Assembly (NCBI GenBank): GCA_022828595.1
Contig: JAKGHH010000002.1
Location: 69,164,383-69,228,382 of the forward strand
Length of the DNA: 64,000 bases
From: Nelumbo lutea
Taxonomy: Eukaryota > Streptophyta > Magnoliopsida > Proteales > Nelumbonaceae
Direction of reading: 5' to 3'
Position 1 is the stretch's first letter. The number at the start of each line of letters is the position of its first letter. The translations under genes were made by a program, and so were the position numbers. Shown one piece after another: positions 12,685 through 24,300 of the stretch. Below the pieces are notes generated by a model that saw only the letters and a program-made list of their open reading frames with translations, had not been told where the DNA came from and made no database searches.

Positions 12685-13157
12685 TAGGCCTGTTAATGAT
12701 ACTCAAAAATCCGCGGTCCGATTTGATTATCATATATTCGGATGATGTATTTATGTAATTAGGTTATATTTAGATTTTGCAATCTACATTCAATTGATAA
12801 TTGGATCGGATTTGGAATTGACTCTATCTAATCTGATTAAAATCTGAATCTAACTATAATTAAATTATAAAAATATATTTTTATATATCATATTATATAT
12901 ATATTGTAATAAATTCATTATGTTAGGTTTAGATTAATTTATTATATATAAAAGTTGAAAAGTAATTAACTTTTTTTTTCTGTAATTTACAAAATTACAA
13001 TAGAGTTGGATTAAAATTTGAACCTGATCCGCATTACGATTTGAATTTCAATCCGAGGTATCCAAATCCGATCAGATTTCGAATTGGACTTGGATGCAGG
13101 TTTTCAATAATTGGGTCAGATTTGGATTTTGCTTAGTCAGATCCAATTACAGCCCTA
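12685..13157. repeat. AT-rich dispersed repeat, copy 1 (TAGGCCTGTTAAT...ATTACAGCCCTA)
   Basis: About 470 bp ending AGATCCAATTACAGCCCTA. It shares its AT-rich interior and right end with 16480-16970 (TCAGATTTGGATTTTG, then ATAGCCCTA). The termini are loosely inverted. No coding capacity. Confidence 0.55.
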
Positions 13158-13346
13158 ATACTAACCACTTTGTGCAAAAGACATCATCCAATCTACTCTT
13201 GAGACCTAAGCTGACATTGGGTAATGGCCATTTTAATAGATAGTGAAACATTCATCCTAGACCAAAAAAAAAATAATAAAGAAAAAGAAAAAATGAACCC
13301 TCAACCACTAGCTCAAATCTCCTTACAAATCCATAAGTTTTTAGTT

Positions 13347-14428
13347 GGGTAAACTATAGATAAGTACCCTGCACTTTGGGATTAGTGACAGATAGATACT
13401 TTGAACTTTCAATTGCAGCACTTGAGTACCCTAAACTCTCTTCTCTAATTTTTTTGGAGTTTTCACCATGACCATGCGTGTTTAAATTCTGATATTTGGT
13501 CGAAGGAAACAAAAGCCTCAGAATCAACAAAACTATGAGATCTAATTTGATTTTTACTGTTTGATTTATGCTTTGAATATCAAATGTTCTTCTATGTTCA
13601 TGTTCATGATTGTTTCATCTGATTGTTAGAAAGCCTACTAGTTTATTATTCGTTGCAATCTACTGCTAGGTTAGATATCAGATCCATAATTGTTTGATCC
13701 CTCTAATTTGCGAAGCAACTAGGGTTTAATGATTTGTTGCGTAAAAAATTGTTAGATCTTAGGAGGAACACTCAATTGAATTAAATGCAACCGCTTGTGC
13801 TTGTGTTGTTTAACTTCATCGATCTCCAATTCTTAATGCTGTTACTGATTAAATCTTGAACACTTGTTTCATGTTGTTTAGTAGTAAGGGTTAAGTAGAT
13901 CGTTTGTTTTCTAATTAACTGCAAAAAGAGAGAGATACAGGAAAATAATTCATACGATGAATATTCAAAGTCTGAATTGATATATCTTTGCATTGATGAG
14001 CAGTAGTGAAATTCTAATGGTGGATGTTGACTTAGACCAAGACTCGTTCTTTTGATTAATTTCAATACTTTGATTTGCATTGTTTCTCATTTAGTTTTCT
14101 TTCTTTTTAATTATGGTTTTTGTTATACTCAAACCCCCCTCCATCTTTGTTCACGCAGCACAAAAACTACTGCATTTGTTTTTGAGAGTATAGGTTTTAT
14201 TTTTGGATGCCTACGATAGCACGCCAAATTTTGGTTACCTAGGAATGATCTCAAAAAAACACAAGAAGGATATTTTTAGCATTACGTCATGTTTAATTGG
14301 TGAAATACTACAGATGGACCCAAGTGTCTATTTTTGAGAGTTCAGGATACTCAAGTGTTGCAATTGAAAGTTTAGGATACCTATTTGTCACTACCCTAAA
14401 GTACAGGGTACCTATATATAATTTACCC
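13347..14428. mobile_element. Non-autonomous Mutator-like element B (~90-bp TIRs)
   Basis: The left 90 bp (GGGTAAACTATAGATAAGTA, TAGTGACAGATAGATACTTT, CTTTCAATTGCAGCACTTGA) matches the reverse complement of 14330-14428 (GGGTAAATTATATATAGGTA, TAGTGACAAATAGGTATCCT, CTTTCAATTGCAACACTTGA). The TIRs are clearly related to those of element A. Interior about 900 bp, no transposase or recognisable gene. Confidence 0.7.
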
Positions 14429-14537
14429 TTTCCAATTTCACTTTAGCAAGACAAATATAATGCCAACGCCTTTGTATGGGTTTCTGCCATTTGGTTTGTT
14501 TGGTTTGTTTATGTGTGGCAATATATGATACAATTGG

Positions 14538-14690
14538 ATGAATCTGGGTTTTCTCCTCAGAATGGTTAGAAAAGAAAAAAGCATTTGTAGCTATGGGAAT
14601 ATCTCCCATGAATGGAAACATACAATTATGAGAGATATTTTTAATGTGTGGCTGCAATATGCTGTGAGGAGGAAATCTGAATTCGGTTTC
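14538..14690. repeat. Hairpin repeat family, copy H1
   Basis: Arms GAATCTGGGTTTTCTCCTCA and GAGGAGGAAATCTGAATTC pair. The centre has ATCTCCCATGAAT and GAGATATT words shared with 17952-18117, 57711-57873 and 60627-60741. Confidence 0.55.
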
Positions 14691-14851
14691 ATATTCATAT
14701 TGGATTTACTCCTCACAGAATGATCTTCACACTAACCTCATAGCACATCACAGCTGTGTATTTGGGAGATGTTCGTTGATGTATGACTGCATGTGCCGTC
14801 AAGAGCATATCCGAATTTTGTTGGTTTGGGTTGGGTTGGAATTCCTGTACA

Positions 14852-16270
14852 TCTATACTATCTATAAAAGTGTGAATGTGTTTTCATTGGACAACAAATG
14901 CCCCTTCTCTCAAGTTTGAATTGAAAAACGAGAAAAGGAAAAATTGTTATTTTACATTTTCATTTAGTATTTGTTTATTTGATAAAAAGACACAAAAGTA
15001 CTTATGTTCAATAATTAGAAAATAAGTTACAACAAAAATGTCATTTTACATTTTTCATTTAATGTTTATTTACAATATTATTAAAATTGTGAATAATGGT
15101 GTGTAACTTTTGTTTAACTAAATTACCCCAATTTTTTAATTTGGTCCTTATCTAATTTTAAGGATGAAAGTGTAATTTGAAAAACCACTTTTCTCCTCAT
15201 TCAAATCCATCACATTAAATCTCATATTTAAGTATTAACTCTCATTAACATTTCATTGAATCATTTTCTTGACTATAATACTCCTATTTTTGAATTTGGT
15301 CCCTCTCAAATTGTGAGGGCATAAAATGTAATTTGAACTACTACATTTATCCTCGTTTAATTCCATCTCATTAAGTCTTATCTTAAGGTATTAACTCTCA
15401 TTCTTTTATTGAATCTTATATTTAAGATATTATTTTCGCAAAATAAAAGCAAATAAATTCTACCAATTAGATATACATCCAATACTTTTAACAATATAAC
15501 ATACATGTTTCTTTCAAAATTTACCCAAAAATGGAACCGTTTATCCATCATGGTGGTAAGTAAGAAATTCAACCATTCAAGTCAAGTTGACTAATCCATG
15601 ATGTCATAATTAAATAAAAAACTTTTAAAATATAAATAAATAACAAATATAAAAAAATTGGGTACAAGAAAAATAAGTGTGATAAATAATAATTGCTTTG
15701 TTTATGTTAGAAATAAAATGTAAAGTTTAAAGCCAGCCCAAAAATAAAATTAATATTTTTTTATTTTTTTTGGTTGCGGGTCAACAGTTCCACCTTTGGG
15801 GTCATATGTGTTAACCATTGATTTCATAATCAAATAATAAAAAATAAAAAATACAAAAAAATATGAAAAAATAGAAATTCTATAGAAAACATTTGAACAC
15901 ATTTCTAATATTTTATACTAGTCATATTAAAAGTTAGAAACGATAAATAAGAATTTTTTAATATTTTATTGATGATATAAATAAAATACAAAATTCAAAA
16001 CTAACCCAAAAATGAAATGATTTTCCTATTTGATGGTAGATCAAACCAACATTTCAGGTGAACTGTGCCAACTCATGAAGTTATGATTAAATAACAAAGT
16101 TTTAAAAAGATAAAAACAAAAATATATAAATTAAATAGAAAACATTTGAATGTATCTCTATATTAATAAACCATAATAAGTGTGATGAATAAAGATAATT
16201 TTTAGACATAAAAATATAAAATATTTTTAAAATATATTATATATCATTGTCATCATTATCAGGAAACTTG
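14852..16270 (+). mobile_element. Helitron-like element, 3' end missing
   Basis: The 5' end TCTATACTATCTATAAAAGT (preceded by A at 14851) matches the 5' end of the minus-strand Helitron at 18753-19631 (TCTATACCAC..., then AAAAGTGTGAATG in both). The interior shares ACCCAAAAATGGA, ATAGAAAACATTTG and AAGTGTGAT words. The internal unit recurs about three times here (near 15525, 15735 and 16005) but once in the other copy. I do not find the CTRR/hairpin 3' end; homology fades near 16270. No Rep/helicase coding. Confidence 0.5.
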
Positions 16271-16479
16271 TCACATACAAAGAACGTTTCAAGAGTCAGA
16301 ATCATGGTCCGGGCTAAAGCAGTTGTATATAATCAGATAATACTTTTAGCTGAGCTTCTTTTATACGAAAATACTTCATAATTTCACAGTTAAATTAGTG
16401 GTATAGTTTGGTGTATAGGTAGCCAGACTCACTTATATGTAGACAATGTTTTTAAACCGTCGTTGATCCGGATTATTGA
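16271..16479. other. AT-rich spacer
   Basis: No feature recognised. Confidence 0.4.
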
Positions 16480-16970
16480 ACCATTTGATCCTGAGTATCA
16501 TTATGGTCTGCTGAGTGGCATGCCCGATCTAACATCTGATCCAATGATTTCGGATTCGATGATATACTTATATAATCACATTGGATTCGTACTTTGATCT
16601 CATTTGATCTGATTAATATCTGAATCTGATCATATTATAATATTTATTGATTTTTAATATATAAAATTTATATAATTATATTTAAAATTTAAAAAATATA
16701 TATTTTATATATTATATTATATGATATGAATTTATATATATAATAAATTCGGTGTGCTATATTTACATTAATTTATTAATATAAAAGTTGAAAAGTAATT
16801 ATCTTTTTAATTTTTTTTGTATTTAAAAAAATTAAAGTAGAGTCAGAATAAATCCGAATCCAGATTTTAATCCAAATGTGAGGTCTTAAAATTTGATCAG
16901 ATTTAGATGGAAGTTTTCAATAATCAGATCAGATTTGGATTTTGTTAAATCCGATCCGATTATAGCCCTA
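16480..16970. repeat. AT-rich dispersed repeat, copy 2
   Basis: Related to 12685-13157: GGATTCGATGATATAC on the left, TTCAATAATCAGATCAGATT and TATAGCCCTA on the right. The left boundary is uncertain. Confidence 0.5.
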
Positions 16971-17014
16971 ATTCGTGAATTGACTTAAAAAAATTCAAAT
17001 TGATTTAAAACAAA

Positions 17015-17133
17015 GGCTGAGTTTAGAAGGAATACAAATGCAAATATATAGAGTGCAAAACCTTATATTTTATATTATTTTATATGTATTTATATTGTAC
17101 TTATTTGCATTTGTACTCATTCCAAACTCAGCC
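17015..17133 (-). mobile_element. 119-bp Tourist-like MITE, copy 1 (reverse)
   Basis: Ends GGCTGAGTTTAGAAGGAATA and its complement TTCCAAACTCAGCC. The interior is the reverse complement of the copies at 38157-38274 and 58374-58492. Confidence 0.75.
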
Positions 17134-17951
17134 AAAAGAACAAAATTAATGACATTACAAGTAGACCCATTCAAACCGGATGATTGAACTCAAGAGCAAA
17201 AGGAAAACGCAGTTCTGTTTCTATGTCAATTTTTTAAAACACCGTATGATAGGTATGGTAATTTTATGGCCCAGCTGATTTGTGTTGGACAAAATATAAT
17301 ATTAGGCGTTTAGTGAGACAGAAGCCTAAGCCTGGCTTACCTCATTTTTAGGTTAGAAATGCATGCTTAACAAGTCTAAGTGTGTTTGCACGATTTTTGC
17401 TTTCAGTACATCCCATCTCCCTGGCTTTTCCACAATGGGTTAGACCAAGAAATAAAAGCATTTTAAGCTTTTGAATTTTTTTTTTTTTTTTAGATTTTTG
17501 GAATTCTGAACAGTTGTTGGGTTAATGGGTCACATGTTAGTAGAAACCCACGCAAGAGGGCCTAAAGGTACGTTGAATAGTTTGATCATGCGCCAAGCAA
17601 CCAGCTTAGCTGTAACGTCGATCGGCTATAATACCAGAATAAAGAACTTTGTAACCATTCAACTCGTATGATAAAAGTGATAATCAATTAGCTGCTATTC
17701 CTCAACCGGAGGGGGGTTGATTGGTCAAAATAGCCTGACTTAAGGTTCGCCGATACGTATCATTCTAGGACTCCTCCAATATGCTCTTACAGTGGGTGGT
17801 GTATTGGAGGTCTGACCGGTTCAGGGGGTAGAGGAGACCTAAACCGGTCCCCTGAATTGATTGTGAAAAAAATAATAATATAAAAAAAAAACACAATAAA
17901 AATGTGTATCGAATCAACCATTATCATGAAAGTATTGCCCATGCAGCTGGT
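17134..17951. other. Intergenic, no gene seen
   Basis: AT-rich sequence with a T-tract (17477-17492). 17810-17850 carries GGTTCAGGGGGTAGAGGAGA-type sequence similar to 58190-58215. Nothing coding. Confidence 0.4.
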
Positions 17952-18117
17952 ATGAAGGGGAAATCGGATTTGGTGCTCATACCATCTCACAGCCCTTTCC
18001 AGCAGTGCATTAAGAACATCTCCCATGAATAAAAATATACAAGTATGGTGATATTCCCAATGTATGGCTGAAAAGGGCTGTGAAAATGGTGTGAGCATAA
18101 TTTTGTGAAAACTGAAT
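17952..18117. repeat. Hairpin repeat family, copy H2
   Basis: Arms GTGCTCATACCATCTCACAG and GGTGTGAGCATAATTT pair, as do CAGCCCTTTCCAGC and GGCTGAAAAGGGCTG. The centre has ATCTCCCATGAAT as in H1. Confidence 0.6.
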
Positions 18118-18357
18118 CTGTCCCGGGTTTTGATCACATGCCTTTGTGCATCATAGATACTACTACCAAAACTTATGACTAGTTTTATATTGGTATGCAC
18201 TACTATTGTTGTTGCAGCACAAGACTGGATTTGTTACTCACAGAGTGCTCCTTGCACTAACCTTACAACACAATAAATTCAGTTGTGAATTGGAAATATT
18301 TGTTGCAAGGATGGTGAGGAGCATATCCGAATTTTTGCAACACTCCCTTGCAATCCC

Positions 18358-18711
18358 TAGGGGTGAGCATTGTTCGGTTAAAACCAAAAAACTGAACCAA
18401 AATTTTTGGTTTTCAGGATTAAAAATTTGATTAAACGAAAAAATCAAATTAACCAAAATTTATTATATACATAATATAATATATATTATAACATGTATAT
18501 AATGTACATTATATATTATATGTAATATTAATATTAATAAAATTCGGTTTTAACTGCAATAACCAAAAACCAAACCGAAAAATTTGGTTTCATTGTTTTT
18601 GGTTTTTTAGTAATTCAGTTTCGGTTTGGCTTTATACTTTATAAGTTCAGTTTTTCAAAATTCGATTTATTTCGTTTGGTTTTTAACCGAATAAACCAAA
18701 TGTTCACCTCA
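18358..18711. mobile_element. hAT-like MITE (TAGGGGTGAGCA...TGTTCACCTCA)
   Basis: 354 bp with TAGGGGTGAGCATTG at the left and the complement of TGAGGTGAACATTTG at the right, resembling plant hAT termini. Flanks GCAATCCC and CTGATCCC are an imperfect 8-bp duplication. The interior is made of diverged AACCAAA/TTTGGTT palindromic words. Confidence 0.55.
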
Positions 18712-18752
18712 CTGATCCCCTAATTAATTACATGGTTGTGATATGTTATGAA

Positions 18753-19064
18753 CTAGTAAGCACGTGCTTTTCATGTGACAATTTTTACAAAAATTTGTAA
18801 ATAATACTTTTACAAAAATTTGTACATTTTTTGTTTGCTTTTAAATACATGGTTGTGATATGTTATTACGTTTGCTTTTAATGATGATGATGATGACTAT
18901 AGTAAATAATACTTTTACAAAAAATTGTACATTTTTTATGTTTTTATGTCTAACAATTTTTTTTTCATTTATCACACTTAATATGATGAATATGCGATTT
19001 TAGAAATATATCCAAATGTTTTCTATAATTATTTTAGCATTTTTTATACTTTTGTGTGCTTTCG

Positions 19065-19115
<51 letters not shown>

Positions 19116-19631
19116 GACATGAAGGTTTACACATTTGAGGTTGAATTGATGATTCACCACCAAACAAGGAAACAACTCCATTTTTAGGTTAATTTTAAAT
19201 TTATATTATTCTATCATCAATAAAAACAATTATTCTTTGTCACAGCTACTTTTTAATATGGTCAATTAATATAAGATTCAATTTAAGAATGAGACTTAAT
19301 ACCATAAGTATATGATGACTTAATGGGAAGGAATCAAATAAGGAAAATTGTGGTAATTCAAATTACATTTTGTACCATCACAATTATAAATAGACCAAAT
19401 TCAAAAATAGACATTTTAGTAAAAAAACCCAATAAATGCTAATAGAGGTTAATAACTTAAATATACGACTTAATCAGAGGGATTTGAATGAGGAGAAAAG
19501 TAGTTCAAATTACTTTTCTATCCTTAAAATAAAAGAGACCATATTAAAAAACTGGAATATTTTATTCAAACAAAATTCCTCTCATTCACACTTTTAATTA
19601 TAACATTAATTAATATTAGTAGTGGTATAGA
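18753..19631 (-). mobile_element. Non-autonomous Helitron with both ends
   Basis: Read on the minus strand it starts TCTATACCACTAC at 19631, preceded by A. It ends with the 12-nt palindrome AAGCACGTGCTT (18758-18769), a short spacer and CTAG at 18756-18753, followed by T. This is the Helitron layout: A|TC...hairpin...CTRR|T, with no target duplication. 879 bp, no coding capacity. The interior includes a (TTA)n run at about 19067-19115. Confidence 0.75.
19067..19115. repeat. (TTA)n microsatellite
   Basis: About 16 consecutive ATT/TTA triplets inside the Helitron. Confidence 0.95.
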
Positions 19632-21290
19632 TTTATTTCCATTTTCATGTTTGATTGATAGGTTGCAACTTGCAAGGGAGTGCTGCGACCATAGTTGCCA
19701 GAGATGTTCTCTCGTACTTTTAGCTTGGTGAGCATTCTGCCCTGGATCATTGATGGCATCCCCACTGGAGTGAGAATTCATGGTGAAGGAACAGAGTTTT
19801 AACCTGGTCGGGGTTGGGTTGGGTTGAAGCTAACCCAAGCTTGACCCGAGTCAAGGGTGCATTAACCCTAACCTGAACCAACCTGCCTCTCAACCCAATG
19901 AGACCAGATATTAGAATATGAAATCCCAACCCAACCCAAGTAACGTGATTTTCATAATCGGTTGTGTTGGGTTAAGTTGCCTACCTAATGCCTAACAAAC
20001 TACAAATCTGTAATCTATAATTTACAATTAATGGAAGTGGTATAAACTATAAAGAAAACACTCACAACATTTTTACTGTCTAGACATACTAACAAAGAAC
20101 AACGTGGTGTTTGAATAGACTTTTTAAAAGCTGTTTCGTATTTTGGAAGTATACGTTGATGCTTGTTTTTGAGTGTCGCATGTGTCACTACTCAATAAAT
20201 GGAATTTCTTCACATATCTAGTCTGCTCTTTTGTTTATTTATTTATTTATTTTTAATTTTCTTTTCATATTGGGAAGGAAATTTTCTTGACATATTTGAT
20301 GATTTATTTTTTTATAATTTTTCAGAAAACCCAATCTTCAATTATCTAATAAACATATTTTTGATATTTTTGGTTATCATGTTTCCTTTTAATTTTTAAC
20401 ATTTTTTACAAAAAGAAATCTAAATAACATATTTTGAAGGTTCTTTGGAAACTTGTTTAAGATTACTTTTAATGATTCTTTTTATTTGATAGACATTTTT
20501 ATTTGTTATTATTTTTTAGAAAACTGGTAACTTATCACCCTAAAAGAAAACCGAATCAACCTCCAGCTCGATTTAAAAAAACATAGTTAAGATTTGAAAT
20601 AGCATGGATATTATTTAACTTCTAAGTTCTAAGAAACATTTAATTCAAAGAAATAATGTCGTTCAAAAAATCAGAATGTGCTTTTTTTTTTCTAAATAAT
20701 GTACAAAAAATGAAAATGAAGACAACTAGATCATTAAAATTTGTTTTATAACTATTAATGAGATTTATAATGATTTTCAAAGCATATACATGCATATCAT
20801 AATTTTCCACCATTTTTTTTTAACATTTCCTAAATACATTTGGTCATTTGAGCACGGGGTCCCAAGCCAAAGCTGTGCTTGGAATTGGAATCACCTCATT
20901 GCAAGCCAAAATGGACCTTGGAGGAGGTAATTGTTTTTTACTTTTTAGACAACTGGATTGGGTGAGTCAACTGAATCAATATCTCCTAAAACAATCATTT
21001 TGGCCTTTAACCTGCCAAACAGGAAGCATTCGCATCCCCCACAATGCTGATCATTCTGTACAGTCACTTGTGTATAACACATTCAGCCACTTGGTCAAAA
21101 TTTCAGATTTATTTCATTAGCTATACTCACTATGTACATCAAGGGATTCTGCCATTAAAAGAATACAAGAAAAAAGAAGTGAGAGGGCGCAGGCAAAAAG
21201 GATTCGACCTGTTTTGTTCTGCTTAAAATTCAAATGGAATTTGAATAGGTAAGTGATAAAAGGTAGCACATGGGATAAGAAAGAACTTAC
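19632..21290. other. Intergenic and downstream flank of the NEK gene
   Basis: No convincing ORF. 19800-19980 is TTGGGTTGGG-rich repetitive sequence. A minus-strand AATAAA at 21113-21108, about 190 bp past the NEK stop, is a possible polyadenylation signal. A GTAAGT donor motif (minus strand, 21290-21285), 15 bases past the stop, raises the possibility of a 3' UTR intron. Confidence 0.45.
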
Positions 21291-21305
21291 GCAGGATGTG
21301 ATATA

Positions 21306-24300
21306 TCATGTAAGGCGTCCAGAATCCTCGATCATCATTCCTTTGAGACTCTTTGCCAACCAAATTGCCGTCTCCCGTGGAGAGACTTTATCCTTTCCAA
21401 AAGGCTTTAAAACAACTGCAAGTTCTTCCAACCTATTTTGCTGCAACAACTCTGCAGACAGTTCTAGCAGCCCTTCAAGTGCCTCGGCCCTTTGCCTGAA
21501 TGACTTTACATCCAATGTTTCCTTTTCTGGGGTTTCCTCTTCCTTTACACCAACAACAGTAGCATCAACAGAGGAATTTGTTGGTTCAGACAAATCAGGT
21601 TTTGGAACCGGTAAGGAAGGGCTCCTTATATCCATTTCTGTGTTGCCAGGACTACTGGAAATGTTTGATTTTAGAGTCGCTGCTTCCAAGCAACCTGATG
21701 ATTTCAGAGTCAACGGTGGTGTTGTGTTTCTAATCTCCACCTCCTCTCTTACCACATTTAGCAGCTTCCCTACATCCATATTTTGAACCCCTCTCTCCAC
21801 AGTTTCCATCACAGGCTGCTTGCTCCCCACCCGGAAACTGCTGTGTCGTATGACATGGATGACATCATCAAAGGCTGGTTTTAAATGGGCCTGCACTGCA
21901 TTTGGTTTATCAATTGTTGGATTTGGCATTGTTGGAATCTTCTCAGGATTCACGTTCTTTTGGGTTGCTGAAATTGGTGCAATCTCTGTAATTGATGAAA
22001 GGAGTTCTCTCACAGTGAATTTGTCATCACCACTAGGTGTGGAAATAAGTTGTGACTGTTGAGTTGTATCACCTCTATTGCAAAGCCTACTTATGGAAAT
22101 ATCATCCTTGCAGACATACTCCTCAGACCCTGGGAAGGAGGGTTGTAGACTAGCTGTAGAACTAACTTCATCATTACTGGCAGTACTCTTCTGAAGATCC
22201 AGATTCTCCTCAGGTATCTTCATTGAGAATAATGATACAGGCCTATAATTATGCCCTTTACTTTCTACTGTAAGATTTTCTGAACTGGCAGAATGTAGAC
22301 ATGAAGCAACTAAGCAACTAGCTGGATGAGATTCTGAACTTTCAGTTTGTGTGAGTTTCTCATGGAGTATCGTATTTGATGAGTAAGAGTTGTTTTGTCC
22401 AGAATAGTGTGGTATAGGGGCTACTAGCTCTTCATATAACTCAAGAAATTGAGTTGACTTCGATGATACCAAATTGGTCTCATCTGTTTGTAGTCCCTTA
22501 GAATTGGTACCATCTGTTTGTAGGCCTTTGGAATTCGTGTTGTCCGTCTGTAGTCCTTTAGAATTGGTGCTACCTCCCTGCAGTCCTTTGGAATTGGTTC
22601 CGTCCACCTGCAGTCCTTTGGAATCTACCACTGGAGTCATTCCAGAGTCCTCAACAATTGGTGCTTGGTCAGGTTTTAAGACATTGAATGGCACACCAGA
22701 AGTCCTTTCAGGCTCTTGGGTAATCTCACTTGGGCCTGGTCTCATGTCACTGTTGACAGGGATCGAAGGCCTCAGAGGCCCTGAATGTGATGATCGTCTG
22801 GCCAGGATAGGAGGACGTTGCCTTGTCTTGGAAGGAAATCCATCATCTACAGCTTGTTTAACAAGACCGGGAGGTGAAATCCCATCACACTTGGCTTTAA
22901 TCTTTGGTGAGGAATCAAATACAGGTAACTGAAAAACACAAAAGACAAATGATGTCATTTCAAATATCCTTATACAGACAAGAATGATGAAACTAGAGAA
23001 AAGGGAAAAAGAAATGTTTTCACCTGGTGCTTCAAAGGATGTGATCCCTGGACACGTTTCACAGAATCACAATTTGCCTTTGCTGGAACACTGGGTGCCT
23101 CTGCATTCAACTTAGAACCAGGAGGAACTGCACTGGGTTTAGGGACTTTGGGTGATGCTTCTATATTAGCTTTTTGGTTGGATATACCTCCAGCCTTTGC
23201 ACGGTTGCCTCTCATTGGTGAGCTATTTTCTCGGGCTTTCCCCTCTTCTTTCAAAGACATCAATATGTTCTTAATGATTTTGGGCTGCTTTGATTCAACT
23301 TTGGGTTGTTCATCACGAAATGGTTTCACCACTTCTTGTTCATCTATTTTGATAGAGAATCTGTGAGTTCCATGTTCATTGCTTGTAAAGGTCTTCTCAC
23401 TGTCTGCTCCATCATCAGTTGAAGCCATATCCATGTCAATGGCTTTGTGATCACAGTTGAACACCAATGCTGAGTTGTTTTTCTCACTTGAAATCAAGCT
23501 ATCTTTATCACTGCTAGAACTATTACTGTTTTGGCTTCGAGCCATGTTCTTCTGAGAATGACGTGCAGTGGAGATTGGTTTTTCTGGAGAGCAGACTGTA
23601 GGGGGACTGGAAGATACACGGTATTGATCAACGTATGGTTGCAAATAAGGGCGTCTTAGTATCTCAGATGCCTGATCAAAGTTCAAACCTTTTAGGGTTC
23701 TGATGAAAAAATACTAATAAAAGAAAATATAAGAGCCTACTACAAGACCTAAGAACACTTACATTTGGTCGATGCTCTGGGTTCTTTCTCAGCATGCTCT
23801 TGACAAGTGACTTCCTGTTTGAAATGACAAGTTACAGATTTTGTGATGGTTCTACAAATGAAATGGTAGAATCATCTATTACACATGATAATGCAAAGCT
23901 CAACATAAAGGAAGATGAATAAAAGTAGATTCATCAGATGACTTCCACAGAACATTACATTTATATCAACTAAAAATGGTGAAAAATGGTATTGGCAATA
24001 TTAAGACTTACAAGGAAGAGGAGTAACATGAAGGCAAAGGGCCAATGGAGGAACGGTTTATCTTACTTATTAGTCCTGCCATATCCTGAAACCAGATATA
24101 TACATCCCGCTTAACTAAATGCTCCATTAGAAATTTATTGAATTGCAACAAAATCAAGGAATTACAGTATGCACAATTGAGCATAAGAAAAAGCAGAAAA
24201 CCACTTGTGTTGCAAAACACTAAATGTCTACTACAGGATCAAGAACTTCGAAAAGAAAGGGGACTTCCGAATTTTTGATTCATGGAGATTGGCTCTTCAT

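Noticed and set aside
21253..22932. Plus-strand ORFs of 152-177 residues opposite NEK exon 14
   Set aside because: Complementary-frame shadows of the NEK tail, including the 30-bp repeat.
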